A stretch of DNA of 64,000 nucleotides from Viridibacterium silvisoli (lineage in GTDB: Bacteria > Pseudomonadota > Gammaproteobacteria > Burkholderiales > Rhodocyclaceae). A program made the translations under genes and the position numbers. Below, in pieces: positions 43,393 to 51,798 of this stretch (its first letter is position 1; every line of letters starts with the position of its first letter). The notes beneath the pieces were generated by a model. It searched no databases, was not told the DNA's origin, and was given only the letters and a program-made list of their open reading frames with translations. The stretch is from assembly GCF_036017035.1 (NCBI RefSeq), contig NZ_JAYXHS010000001.1:1612001-1676000 (forward strand). Reading direction: 5' to 3'.

Positions 43393-44691
43393 ATGTCTGC
43401 AAACGAAAATATTACTGAGTTGGACAAAAACGGCGGCCTGCTGCGCTTCATGACCTGCGGCAGCGTGGACGACGGCAAGAGCACGCTGATCGGTCGCCTG
43501 CTGTTCGATACGAAGACCATCCTCGCCGACACGCTGACGCAGATCGAGAAGACCTCGAAGAAGCGCGGCATGGAAGCAGTCGATCTGTCGCTGCTCACCG
43601 ATGGTCTGCAGGCCGAGCGCGAGCAGGGCATCACCATCGACGTGGCGTATCGCTACTTCTCGACGGGCACGCGCAAGTACATCATCGCCGACGCACCGGG
43701 CCACGAGCAGTATACGCGCAACATGGTTACTGCTGCGTCGACGGCGAACCTCGCGATCATCCTCGTCGATGCGCGCAAGGGCGTGCTCACGCAAACCCGT
43801 CGTCATAGTTACCTCGCGCATCTCGTCGGTATTCCGCATCGCGTCGTCGCCATCAACAAGATGGACCTCGTCGATTACAGTCAGGAAACCTATGAGCGCA
43901 TCTGTGGCGAGTACCGCGCTTTCGCCGAGAAGATGGGCCTGATCCCCGAAGGCGGCGATCTGCAGTTCATCCCGATGTCGGCACTCAACGGCGACAACAT
44001 CGTCGACCGTAGCGATGCAATGTCCTGGTACAAGGGCCCGACCCTGCTGGAAGTGCTGGAGTCGGCGCCAGCCGCGCACAGCGAGCACGACGAACCGTTC
44101 CGCTTCCCGGTGCAGTTCGTGTGCCGCCCGCAGGATTCGGCCAATCCCGAGCTGCACGACTACCGCGGCTTCATGGGCCGCGTTGAGTCCGGTTCGATCC
44201 GCGTCGGTGACGACGTGACCGTGTTGCCGTCCGGCCGCACCAGTCGCGTCAAGGCGGTGCATCTGGGTGGCGAGCCGATTGCCGAAGGCGTGACCGAACA
44301 GTCCATCACCCTGCTGCTCGAAGACGAAGTCGACATCTCGCGCGGCGACATGATCGTCAAGTCGTCCGAAGTGCCGGAAGCGCGCAAGGAAGTCGAAGCA
44401 ATGGTGTGCTGGCTGTCCGAGACGCCGCTGTCGCCGGCACGCACTTACGCGATCCGCCACACGACGCGCACCAGCAAGGCCAAGCTCAACGGCATCGCTT
44501 ACCGAGTGGACGTGAATTCGCTGGAGCACGTTGATGCGACGCAGCTGGCTGTGAACGACATTGCGCGTGTCAGCCTCAAGCTGGCGCTGCCTGTGTTCGC
44601 CGACGCCTATACGCAGAACCGTGGCGCAGGCGCTTTCATCGTGATCGATGAGTCGACCAACAACACCGTCGGTGCCGGCATGATCCTTTGA
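43393..44691 (+). CDS. cysN: Sulfate adenylyltransferase subunit 1 (GTPase)
   Basis: 432 residues, EF-Tu-like GTPase. Motifs: GSVDDGKST (23-31), DAPGHEQYTRN and NKMD. No C-terminal APS kinase (CysC) fusion, again matching the APS-reductase route. ATG 43393 is the start; the open frame further upstream reads cysD out of frame. The final gene of the operon, followed by a terminator. Confidence 0.97.
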   Translation: MSANENITELDKNGGLLRFMTCGSVDDGKSTLIGRLLFDTKTILADTLTQIEKTSKKRGMEAVDLSLLTDGLQAEREQGITIDVAYRYFSTGTRKYIIADAPGHEQYTRNMVTAASTANLAIILVDARKGVLTQTRRHSYLAHLVGIPHRVVAINKMDLVDYSQETYERICGEYRAFAEKMGLIPEGGDLQFIPMSALNGDNIVDRSDAMSWYKGPTLLEVLESAPAAHSEHDEPFRFPVQFVCRPQDSANPELHDYRGFMGRVESGSIRVGDDVTVLPSGRTSRVKAVHLGGEPIAEGVTEQSITLLLEDEVDISRGDMIVKSSEVPEARKEVEAMVCWLSETPLSPARTYAIRHTTRTSKAKLNGIAYRVDVNSLEHVDATQLAVNDIARVSLKLALPVFADAYTQNRGAGAFIVIDESTNNTVGAGMIL

Positions 44692-44711
44692 TCGGCCAGA
44701 AGATGTAAAAC

Positions 44712-44757
44712 AGGCCCGTGCGGGGATGCTTTGCAAGCCCCGCACGGGCCTTTGGTT
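44712..44757 (+). terminator. Rho-independent terminator of the sulfate operon
   Basis: Perfect 14-bp stem AGGCCCGTGCGGGG / CCCCGCACGGGCCT with a 12-base loop, followed by TTGGTTT. Confidence 0.88.
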
Positions 44758-44869
44758 TATAGTGCATGCCGTTTTGTCACGCTTCTTGACTCTTCTTGCG
44801 CCAGAATGCGCAACCTCATACGGAACTGCTCCCGCTGGATCGGTCCGCGAATACCAACCAAGGAAAACC

Positions 44870-45583
44870 ATGAAAAAGACTTTCATTGCCGTGGTCTGCG
44901 CATTGGGCGCAGTGGCCGCTTCCGCAGCGGAGATGACCGAAGACCAGAAGACGGTCTACGCAATTGGCGCCATCATCGGCAAGCAAGTGTCGGTCTTCAA
45001 TCTGTCGCCCGCCGAGCTGGAACTGGTCAAGAAGGGTTTGAGCGACGCCACCAACGGCAAGCCTGCTGTCGAGCTGGAAACGTATGGGCCGAAGGTTCAG
45101 GAGCTGGCGCAGAAGCGCATGGCTGCTGCTGGCGCGAAGCAAGCCGCTGCAGGCAAGACCTACCTCGAGAAGGCTGCCAAGGAAACCGGCGCACAGAAGA
45201 CGGCTTCAGGCCTGATCTTCATCTCGCAGAAGGACGGCACGGGCGCGAGCCCGACGATCAACGATACGGTCAAGGTTCACTACCGTGGCACGCTGATCGA
45301 CGGCACCGAGTTCGACAGCTCCTACAAGCGTGGCGAGCCGATCGAGTTCCCGCTGAATGGCGTGATCAAGTGCTGGGGTGAAGGCGTGGCGAAGATGAAG
45401 GTCGGCGGCAAGGCTCGCCTGGTCTGCCCATCGGCCATCGCTTATGGCGAGCAAGGCGCAGGCGGTGCAATTCCACCTAACGCTACGCTGAACTTCGAAG
45501 TCGAACTGCTCGGCATCAAGCCGCCAGCACCGGCTCCGGCAGCAGCACCGGCGCCAGCAGCTCCGGCACCTGCCAAGAAGTAA
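44870..45583 (+). CDS. Periplasmic FKBP-type peptidyl-prolyl isomerase (FkpA-like)
   Basis: 237 residues: signal peptide (MKKTFIAVVCALGAVAASA, cleaved near ASA-AE), an N-terminal helical dimerisation domain (to about residue 110), an FKBP domain (VKVHYRGTLIDGTEFDSSY onward) and a Pro/Ala tail of about 20 residues. It helps fold envelope proteins in the periplasm. AAGGAA precedes ATG 44870 at good spacing. It sits between two terminators, so it is a one-gene unit. Confidence 0.93.
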   Translation: MKKTFIAVVCALGAVAASAAEMTEDQKTVYAIGAIIGKQVSVFNLSPAELELVKKGLSDATNGKPAVELETYGPKVQELAQKRMAAAGAKQAAAGKTYLEKAAKETGAQKTASGLIFISQKDGTGASPTINDTVKVHYRGTLIDGTEFDSSYKRGEPIEFPLNGVIKCWGEGVAKMKVGGKARLVCPSAIAYGEQGAGGAIPPNATLNFEVELLGIKPPAPAPAAAPAPAAPAPAKK

Positions 45584-45601
45584 TCTGCTTCAACAGCAAT
45601 G

Positions 45602-45633
45602 AAAAAGGCCACCGCATGCGGTGGCCTTTTTGT
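45602..45633. terminator. Bidirectional terminator
   Basis: AAAAAGGCCACCGCATGCGGTGGCCTTTTTG hairpin with A and T tracts on both sides, between the FKBP gene and the convergent unknown gene. Confidence 0.92.
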
Positions 45634-45646
45634 TTTCAGTGCGGGC

Positions 45647-46180
45647 TTAGACGCGCTGGTGGCGCGTGCCGTTCTTGAGCGTCGGGTGGCGGGTGTGGAA
45701 GTCTATCCACACGACGTCGGCAGGGTTCTCGGCATGCTGGCGTTCATCAGCCGAACGTGCAGCGACGAACAAACGGCCGAGCATCACCTGGCGCCAGGCT
45801 TCGCCACCACCTTCGCCGTCGTACAGGGCATAGAACTCGGTCTTGTCGAGTTGCGCCGCCTGCAGCAGCGGAATGGCTTCGCGTGGTGGCAGTGCGACCA
45901 CGGCGGCAAGTGTCAGGCGGTTGTAAACCTGGGTATCCAGCGCGGCGTAGAAAGCACGCGTCTGGCGTTCATTGAATGAGTGGTAGTGCTGGAACCAGCC
46001 GTCACGCTGCGTCAGCAGATGGTCGGTCTCCGGTTTCGACAGCCAGTACAGATTCCAGGCTTGAGTATCGCCGTGCTCCTGCATGATGCGGAACACGCAG
46101 CGTTGCGCGCCGGGGATGAGGTAGTGCTCCGGGGTCTGCGGGGCGTACATCGCGATGCCGTTCCAGGTCGTCATACTCAT
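45647..46180 (-). CDS. Hypothetical protein, 177 aa
   Basis: Not recognised. Soluble, aromatic-rich (many Trp, Tyr, His) and without signal peptide or membrane segment. Distinct runs include TPEHYLIPGAQRCVFRIM, KPETDHLLTQRDGWFQHYH and the acidic DKTEFYALYDGEGGGE. Start at ATG 46180 or 46174. It ends at a shared terminator and lies 144 bases downstream of the Feo operon on the same strand, but with no obvious link to it. Coding is supported by codon use and the terminator. Confidence 0.7.
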   Translation of the reverse strand: MSMTTWNGIAMYAPQTPEHYLIPGAQRCVFRIMQEHGDTQAWNLYWLSKPETDHLLTQRDGWFQHYHSFNERQTRAFYAALDTQVYNRLTLAAVVALPPREAIPLLQAAQLDKTEFYALYDGEGGGEAWRQVMLGRLFVAARSADERQHAENPADVVWIDFHTRHPTLKNGTRHQRV

Positions 46181-46323
46181 ATCCGCTGGTTGTCGGCGCG
46201 AAATGCGCCATACATGTGTCTCTTATCGGACGTTCAGGCTTGGAGCTTGAGTCATGAAAAGCGGCGCTGCGGGAATTTTGCCTCTTTGGGCCGTTTGTCG
46301 GAAACACCCCTGTTTCAGGCACG

Positions 46324-46575
46324 CTACGTGCGCGGATGGATGCGTACGCTTTGTTGCGTTGCGGCAGGAGAGGCCTTGTCGCAGTGGCCACAGCCGCTGT
46401 TGCAGCCGTCGGTTTTTTTGCTGTTGCCATTGTCATGACAGCTGCTGCCGGCGGATTTGCCGGTAAGGCGTTGCCACAATGTCGGCGCAAGCTTGCGCAG
46501 TGCGGCGAGCGCTGCCAGCAGCACTATCAGGCCGACGATCAGTGGTTCCAATGCTGCGTAGAGCTGCGGACTCAT
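46324..46575 (-). CDS. Small Cys-rich membrane protein of the Feo operon (DUF6587-like)
   Basis: 83 residues: one hydrophobic helix (about residues 10-28, PLIVGLIVLLAALAAL), a short basic stretch, then a Cys/Ser/Gly-rich tail with CH, CNSGCGHC and no more than one small domain. ATG 46575 overlaps the feoB stop as ATGA. Similar short Cys-rich proteins follow feoB in several betaproteobacteria. A role in binding iron at FeoB, in place of FeoC, is inferred. Confidence 0.78.
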   Translation of the reverse strand: MSPQLYAALEPLIVGLIVLLAALAALRKLAPTLWQRLTGKSAGSSCHDNGNSKKTDGCNSGCGHCDKASPAATQQSVRIHPRT

Positions 46576-48428
46576 GACAGCAATCCGCCGATATGGAAGG
46601 CGATGAAGGCCGCGATCCATGCCAGCGCAAACAGATACACCAGCGAGATTCCCACCATGCGCCACGAGCCGGTTTCACGACGGATGACGGCCAGCGTGGA
46701 CAGGCATTGCGGCGCATAGATGTACCAGGCGAGCAAGGCCAGGCCGGTGCCGAGCGACCATTGCGCAGCAATCAATGGGGCGAGTTGCGAGGCGGCCGCA
46801 TCCTGTCCGCCGCCGATGGCATACACGGTGGCAAGCCCGCTGACAGCCACTTCGCGCGCAGCGAGGCCCGGAATGAGCGCCACGCAGATCTGCCAGTTGA
46901 ATCCTATCGGTGCGAAGAAGACCTGCATGGCGCGACCGATGTGTCCGGCATAGCTGTATTCGATGGCGGTGCCGTGCCAGTCGGCCGGCGGAGCCGGGAA
47001 GCTGGCGAGAAACCATAGCAGGATGGAGAGGGCGAGGATGATGCCGCCGACACGCTTGATGAAGATGCTGGCGCGCTCGACAAGGCCGATGAAGATATCG
47101 CGCGGATTCGGCAGCCGCCACGATGGCAGCTCCATCAGCAAGGCTGCTTCCGTATGGCCACTCCCGAAGCGTTTGACGATCCAGGCCACGATGAGCGCGG
47201 TCAGTATGCCGAGGAGATACAGGCCGAATAGCACCAGCCCCTGCAGGCCGACGTAGCCGAGCACCGTGCGCTCGGGCACGAAGGCGCCGATCAGCAGTGC
47301 GTAGACGGGCAGGCGTGCGGAACAGGTCATGAGCGGCGCAACCATGATGGTCAGCAGACGATCGCGCGGATGCTGGATGCTGCGCGTGGCCATGATGCCG
47401 GGAATGGCGCAGGCGAAGCTCGACAGTAGCGGGATGAAGGCACGACCGGAGAGGCCGGAGGCGAGCATGGCGCGATCCAGCAGGAAGGCGGCGCGTGGCA
47501 GATAGCCCGACTCTTCGAGGCACAGGATGAACAGGAACAGCAGCAGGATCTGCGGCAAGAAGACCAGCACGCTGCCTGTGCCGGCGATGATGCCGTCCAC
47601 CAGCAGGCTGCGCAGCATGCCGTCGGGCAGGTGCTCGCTGATGAAGCCGCCGGTGGCGCCAATGCCGGTTTCGATGGCGTCCTGGAACGGTCCGGCCCAG
47701 CTGAACACCGCCTGGAACATCAGGAACATGACGCTGGCAAGTATCAGCATGCCGACCACGGGATGCAGGACCCAGCGATCGAGCGCGTCATCGATTTCGG
47801 CGGTGCGGCGTGGCACGCTGACTGTGGCCGCCAGCAGGTCGCGCACTGCGGCATGCAAGTCGGCTTCCGGCGCCAGGGCGGGAGGTGGTGTAACAGTTTG
47901 CCCTTCGAGCGCCGTGAGCAGGCTCTGTGCTCCATCCTTGCGAATGGCAATTGTCTCGATGACGGGCATGCCAAGCCGGCTTTGCAGTTGTTCGCGATCG
48001 ATGCGGATACCACGGCGCGCAGCGGAATCCATCATGTTCAGCGATACCAGCATCGGCAAGCCGAGTTGCGCCAGTTCAAGCACGAAACGCAGGTGCAGGC
48101 GCAGATTGGTGGCATCCACGACGCAGACCAGCAGGTCGGGCCGTTGCTCGCCCGCACGCTGGCCGAGGCAGACATCGCGCGTGATCGCTTCATCGGGGCT
48201 GGTGGCGTTGAGGCTGTAAGCGCCGGGCAGATCGAGCACGCGCACGAGGCGTCCGGAGGCGAGTTGCAGCGCGCCTTCCTTGCGCTCGACCGTGACGCCG
48301 GCGTAGTTGGCGACTTTCTGGCGCGAGCCGGTGAGACGATTGAAGAGTGCGGTCTTGCCGCAATTGGGATTGCCGACCAGTGCGATATGCAGCGGGGCGG
48401 GCAGGGTGGAGCTGACGGCGCTATTCAT
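46572..48428 (-). CDS. feoB: Ferrous iron transporter FeoB
   Basis: 618 residues. N-terminal G domain with GNPNCGKT (19-26) and DLPGAYSL, a GDI-like helical linker and a membrane part with the two Gate domains. It is shorter than the 773 residues of E. coli FeoB but within the range of the family. Imports Fe2+ across the inner membrane. ATG 48428 starts just before the G domain; 22 bases separate it from feoA. Confidence 0.96.
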   Translation of the reverse strand: MNSAVSSTLPAPLHIALVGNPNCGKTALFNRLTGSRQKVANYAGVTVERKEGALQLASGRLVRVLDLPGAYSLNATSPDEAITRDVCLGQRAGEQRPDLLVCVVDATNLRLHLRFVLELAQLGLPMLVSLNMMDSAARRGIRIDREQLQSRLGMPVIETIAIRKDGAQSLLTALEGQTVTPPPALAPEADLHAAVRDLLAATVSVPRRTAEIDDALDRWVLHPVVGMLILASVMFLMFQAVFSWAGPFQDAIETGIGATGGFISEHLPDGMLRSLLVDGIIAGTGSVLVFLPQILLLFLFILCLEESGYLPRAAFLLDRAMLASGLSGRAFIPLLSSFACAIPGIMATRSIQHPRDRLLTIMVAPLMTCSARLPVYALLIGAFVPERTVLGYVGLQGLVLFGLYLLGILTALIVAWIVKRFGSGHTEAALLMELPSWRLPNPRDIFIGLVERASIFIKRVGGIILALSILLWFLASFPAPPADWHGTAIEYSYAGHIGRAMQVFFAPIGFNWQICVALIPGLAAREVAVSGLATVYAIGGGQDAAASQLAPLIAAQWSLGTGLALLAWYIYAPQCLSTLAVIRRETGSWRMVGISLVYLFALAWIAAFIAFHIGGLLS

Positions 48429-48450
48429 CTGTTTGAACGACGCTCCGGCT

Positions 48451-48693
48451 TCAGGCGCTTTGCAGGGAGACGCGCACGCGCGCGGCCTCACTGCGGCGCA
48501 GCGCGAAGCGCGTGAAACCGATCTGCACGGCGATGGTGTCCGCGCCGAGCGGACCGAAGGCAAGCACGCTTACTTGTTCGCCGCTGACGAAGCCGATCTC
48601 TCGCAGGCGTTGCGCGATGGCATCGCTTGCATGACTGGAGTCAACGGTTTCGACGGTGGCACGCGCACCGCGTTTGAGGAGGGAGAGGTTCAT
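48451..48693 (-). CDS. feoA: FeoA, SH3-domain partner of FeoB
   Basis: 80-residue SH3-like protein (family core IAQRLREIGFVSGEQVSVL, then IAVQIGFTRFALRRSEAARV). It regulates or assembles FeoB. First gene of the Fur-controlled operon. No strong ribosome site precedes ATG 48693, so leader structure or Fur-region sequence may limit translation. Confidence 0.94.
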   Translation of the reverse strand: MNLSLLKRGARATVETVDSSHASDAIAQRLREIGFVSGEQVSVLAFGPLGADTIAVQIGFTRFALRRSEAARVRVSLQSA

Positions 48694-48697
48694 ACAG

Positions 48698-48723
48698 AAA
48701 TGAGATGCGAATCGTTCTCATTT
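48698..48723 (-). promoter_or_regulatory. Fur box of the feo operon
   Basis: AAATGAGA-10 bases-TCTCATTT: an 8-bp inverted repeat with ATCG in the centre, close to the Fur 19-mer family. It covers the expected transcription start of the feoA promoter. Confidence 0.8.
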
Positions 48724-48751
48724 TTATATACCTGTCGATCCCTGCTGGCAA
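48723..48751 (-). promoter_or_regulatory. Sigma-70 promoter of the feo operon
   Basis: On the minus strand TTGCCA (48751-48746), a 17-base spacer and TATAAA (48728-48723). Five of six -10 matches and ideal spacing; the start site would fall in the Fur palindrome. Confidence 0.75.
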
Positions 48752-48790
48752 GCGGCGGCGTTGATCCGCCTCAAGCCATGGCGTGCTTTA

Positions 48791-50416
48791 TCAGAGGCTG
48801 AACTTGTTGACGGTGCCCAGCATGTGGCTGGCGATGCCATCCAGGGTACGGGCGGCAGCGGCCGTGGAAACGGTGCTGGTGTTGATTTCCTCTGCGTGCA
48901 CGGCGATCTGCTCGACCTTGCTGGCTACGTCGGTCGACGCCGCGGACTGCTCGCGCAAACCCACTGCGATGTCAGCGACGAGGTCGGCCACGCGCTTGGC
49001 CATGTTGCGTAGCTCATCGACCGTCGAACCGGCGGAGTTGGCGAGTTGCACGCCCTGGTCGACCGAAGCGACGCCGTTGCGGATCTCCGTCACGGCCTCA
49101 CGTGTCGAGGTCTGGATGCTGTCGATCATCTTGCCGATTTCGGCAGTCGACTGCGAGGTGCGTTCAGCCAGCTTGCGCACTTCGTCTGCCACCACGGCAA
49201 AGCCGCGTCCTTGTTCCCCGGCACGTGCGGCTTCGATGGCGGCATTGAGCGCCAGCAGATTCGTTTGATCGGCGATCTCGCGGATCACCACGATGATGTT
49301 GGAGATCTGCGCCGATTGGTTTTCGAGTTCGCCAATGCGCCCGGCAGCGGCGCTGACCACGCTGGAGATCTGGTGGATCTCCGCGACCACGCGTTCGATG
49401 GTCTGGGCGCCTGCGGCAGCCGTGCGGTCCGCGTCGGAGGCAAGGACGCTGGCGTCGCTGGTGTTGTCCGAGACATGGTTGATCGAGACGGTCAGCTCTT
49501 CGATGTTGGCGGCAATCGCCGATGCGGCATTGCTCTGCGTGGTGCTGTTGATCTCCATCTGGCTGACATTGCCGTTGAGCTGGCGTGAGGCTTCGGCCAG
49601 CGAGCCGGCTTGCTGCTTGGTCTCTGTGACGGAGGCGCGCAAGGAGTCGCGCATGTGGCGCATGGCGTCAATGAGCCGGCCGATCTCGTCGCCGCCGCTT
49701 TCCGGTACGGCCGTGGTCAGGTCGCCATCGGCAATGCGTCGGGTGACGGTGACGGCAGCACCGAGCTGAGACGTAATGCGGCGTGCGAACCACACCGAGA
49801 AAGCCACAGCGATAAGACCTGCGACGACGATGGCGACGTAGCTGCCCCAAACTGCGATCGAGGCTTCCTTGGTTGCGCTGGTGGCGCGTTGGGCGGCTTC
49901 GTCGCGCTTGTATTTGCTTAGCGCGTCGGTGCTGTCGCGCGCTTCATTTGCGAGTTTGACCCACGTGGTCTTCTGCAGCTTCTTCGCTTCGTCCGCGTGG
50001 CCGGCCTTCATCTGCGCAATCGCCTGCTCGACAGCGACGTGGTAAGCGTCGGTCGCCTTGACGATCTGATCGGTGAGTTCCTTGTCCTTGCCGTCGGCGG
50101 ATAACTTGCGCTGCGTTTCGACTTCCTTGGCGAGGGTGTCATCCAGCTCGGCCAGGGATGTGACGAGCTTGTCCCGTTCGGCATCGGTTTCGGCGAGCAT
50201 GTACTCCAGGCTGCGGACGCGGTAGCGCAGACGCACCTGCGACAGGCGCGATGCCGAGTCCATCGATTGCACGGAGTCGTCAATGAGGGTCTGGAGGGAG
50301 CCGCTGATGGAATTCAGCTTGATGGTGCAGAAGAGGAGCGCCACGAGCAGCGTACCGCTGCCCAACAGGAAATTCAGCCCCAGCTTTGCACGAAAATTCA
50401 GTTGATCGAACCACAT
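48791..50416 (-). CDS. Methyl-accepting chemotaxis protein (third receptor)
   Basis: 541 residues. Membrane helix 1 at about 12-34, helical periplasmic domain (about 35-190), helix 2 near 195-215, HAMP (RRITSQLGAAV onward), then the signalling domain with DQTNLLALNAAIEAARAGEQ. It is related to, but more distant from, the tandem pair at 33-37 kb, and again lacks the C-terminal pentapeptide. ATG 50416 has AGAGG upstream. Ligand unknown; the nearby Feo operon is not evidence of iron sensing. Confidence 0.92.
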   Translation of the reverse strand: MWFDQLNFRAKLGLNFLLGSGTLLVALLFCTIKLNSISGSLQTLIDDSVQSMDSASRLSQVRLRYRVRSLEYMLAETDAERDKLVTSLAELDDTLAKEVETQRKLSADGKDKELTDQIVKATDAYHVAVEQAIAQMKAGHADEAKKLQKTTWVKLANEARDSTDALSKYKRDEAAQRATSATKEASIAVWGSYVAIVVAGLIAVAFSVWFARRITSQLGAAVTVTRRIADGDLTTAVPESGGDEIGRLIDAMRHMRDSLRASVTETKQQAGSLAEASRQLNGNVSQMEINSTTQSNAASAIAANIEELTVSINHVSDNTSDASVLASDADRTAAAGAQTIERVVAEIHQISSVVSAAAGRIGELENQSAQISNIIVVIREIADQTNLLALNAAIEAARAGEQGRGFAVVADEVRKLAERTSQSTAEIGKMIDSIQTSTREAVTEIRNGVASVDQGVQLANSAGSTVDELRNMAKRVADLVADIAVGLREQSAASTDVASKVEQIAVHAEEINTSTVSTAAAARTLDGIASHMLGTVNKFSL

Positions 50417-50727
50417 GGATTGCAACCTCTCAAGAAGTGGGGGCGCACCTGGCAGAAGCCTTGCCTGATCTCCTTTGCGCGCCGCCGCCGGTCCGTCCTG
50501 CGAACGCCAGCCATGTTTGCTGGTCACCTTGTCCTTTACGGCAGGGGGCTACGCAAATTGAATTTATTACCGGAATTTCGACAGCAAGAACGGGGCGGAG
50601 GTGTTGCGGCGAGCATGTGAAAAGGCGGCACGGTCGTTGACGGACATGGCTTGTTACGCTTTTTAATCGCAGCGCAGCGCCCGGAAACCGGTAAAATTGC
50701 CCGCAAATCTTGCCTCAAGGATGTTTC
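50417..50727. other. 311-base divergent gap between chemoreceptor and pcm
   Basis: No gene seen. It holds weak promoter candidates: minus-strand TCCGGTAA (50574-50567, resembling a flagellar -10) for the chemoreceptor, and TTGACG (50637) with TTTAAT (50662) at a long 19-base spacing for pcm. No riboswitch was recognised. Confidence 0.4.
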
Positions 50728-51378
50728 ATGGACTTCGAACACGCCCGTTTCAACATGATCGAGCAGCAGATCCGCCCCTGGGATGTGCTCGACCCGGATG
50801 TGCTGAATGCGTTGCGTTCGGTGAAACGCGAGCTCTTCGTGCTGCCCGAGCATCAGGCACTGGCATTCGGTGAGGTACAGCTCCCGATCGGCTGCGGCCA
50901 GAGCATGCTGGAGCCCAAGGTCGAGGCCAAGGCGCTGCAGGCGATCGGCGTCAAGTCGGGTGACAGCATTCTCGAAATCGGTACGGGTTCGGGTTACATG
51001 GCGGCTCTGCTGGCGGTGCGCGGCGAGTGGGTGCGTAGTGTCGAGATCGAGCCGCAGCTGGTGCGCTTCGCGGTCGACAACCTCGCGCGCAACGAGATCG
51101 ACAACGTGATCGTCGAAGAAGGTGATGGTCTGGCGGGTCTGCCAGCCCGCGCGCCGTATGACGTAATCATGGTCTCGGGCGCCGTTCGCGAGATTTCGCA
51201 AGCCTGGCTCGATCAGCTCAAGACCGGTGGCCGCCTGTTCGCATTCGTGGGCACTGCGCCGGTCATGAAGGGGCAGCTCGTCCAGAATCTGGGCGACGGC
51301 CAGTTCCGCAGCAGCACGGTTTTCGAGACGCTTGTGCCGTACCTGCGCACGGCGCAAGCGCCAAGCTTTGCTTTCTGA
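50728..51378 (+). CDS. Protein-L-isoaspartate O-methyltransferase family protein
   Basis: 216-residue SAM-dependent methyltransferase. SAM motif ILEIGTGSGYMAALLA, post-I acidic residue in SVEIEP and the family's IGCGQSMLEP are present. It would methylate isoaspartyl residues for repair; however, members next to tolC often differ from E. coli Pcm and the substrate may differ. ATG 50728 begins the conserved MDFEHARFNMIEQQIRPW. Followed by a rhodanese gene after 16 bases. Confidence 0.88.
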   Translation: MDFEHARFNMIEQQIRPWDVLDPDVLNALRSVKRELFVLPEHQALAFGEVQLPIGCGQSMLEPKVEAKALQAIGVKSGDSILEIGTGSGYMAALLAVRGEWVRSVEIEPQLVRFAVDNLARNEIDNVIVEEGDGLAGLPARAPYDVIMVSGAVREISQAWLDQLKTGGRLFAFVGTAPVMKGQLVQNLGDGQFRSSTVFETLVPYLRTAQAPSFAF

Positions 51379-51394
51379 CGGCAAGGGTATTTCA

Positions 51395-51721
51395 ATGCTC
51401 GAACAGATCAGTGCAACCGACCTCGCGGCCTGGCTCAAGGACGGGAGCCGTGCCAGACCTTTCCTGCTTGACGTGCGCGAGCCTCACGAGTTTGCCCATT
51501 GCGCGATAGAGGGGGCTGTTTCGATGCCGATGGGAACTATTCCCGGGCGCACGGACGAGCTCGATGCCGGGCGCGACATCGTGTGCATCTGTCATCACGG
51601 CATGCGCAGCCAGCAGGTGGCCATGTTCCTGGGGACGCGCGGTTTTGACCGCATCTTCAATCTCTCCGGCGGCATACATGCCTGGTCCGAGCAGGTTGAT
51701 CCGACGGTGCCGACTTATTGA
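51395..51721 (+). CDS. Rhodanese-like single-domain protein
   Basis: 108 residues, one rhodanese domain. LLDVREPHEFAHCAI matches the CH2-type segment, and CICHHGMRSQQ holds the active-site Cys with a typical six-residue loop. Transfers sulfur or acts as a thiol carrier; partner unknown. Cytosolic. Between pcm and tolC, an arrangement also common in other betaproteobacteria. Confidence 0.9.
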   Translation: MLEQISATDLAAWLKDGSRARPFLLDVREPHEFAHCAIEGAVSMPMGTIPGRTDELDAGRDIVCICHHGMRSQQVAMFLGTRGFDRIFNLSGGIHAWSEQVDPTVPTY

Positions 51722-51798
51722 CGGTGGCATCGTCAGCAGTTTGTGTAATGCGTGTTGTGAGTAGTCATACGAAACCAATATCCGGAGAACGGGAATAC

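Noticed and set aside
46254..46466. Plus-strand Cys-rich frame (about 70 codons)
   Set aside because: It is the antisense of the Cys-rich gene that is coupled to feoB; the minus-strand frame has the ATGA overlap and a membrane helix.
50417..50600. Possible c-di-GMP (GEMM) riboswitch before the third chemoreceptor
   Set aside because: GCAAA and ATCAGG pieces occur on the minus strand, but the paired GCC/GGC stem and the GGUUACCGA-type second helix are missing.
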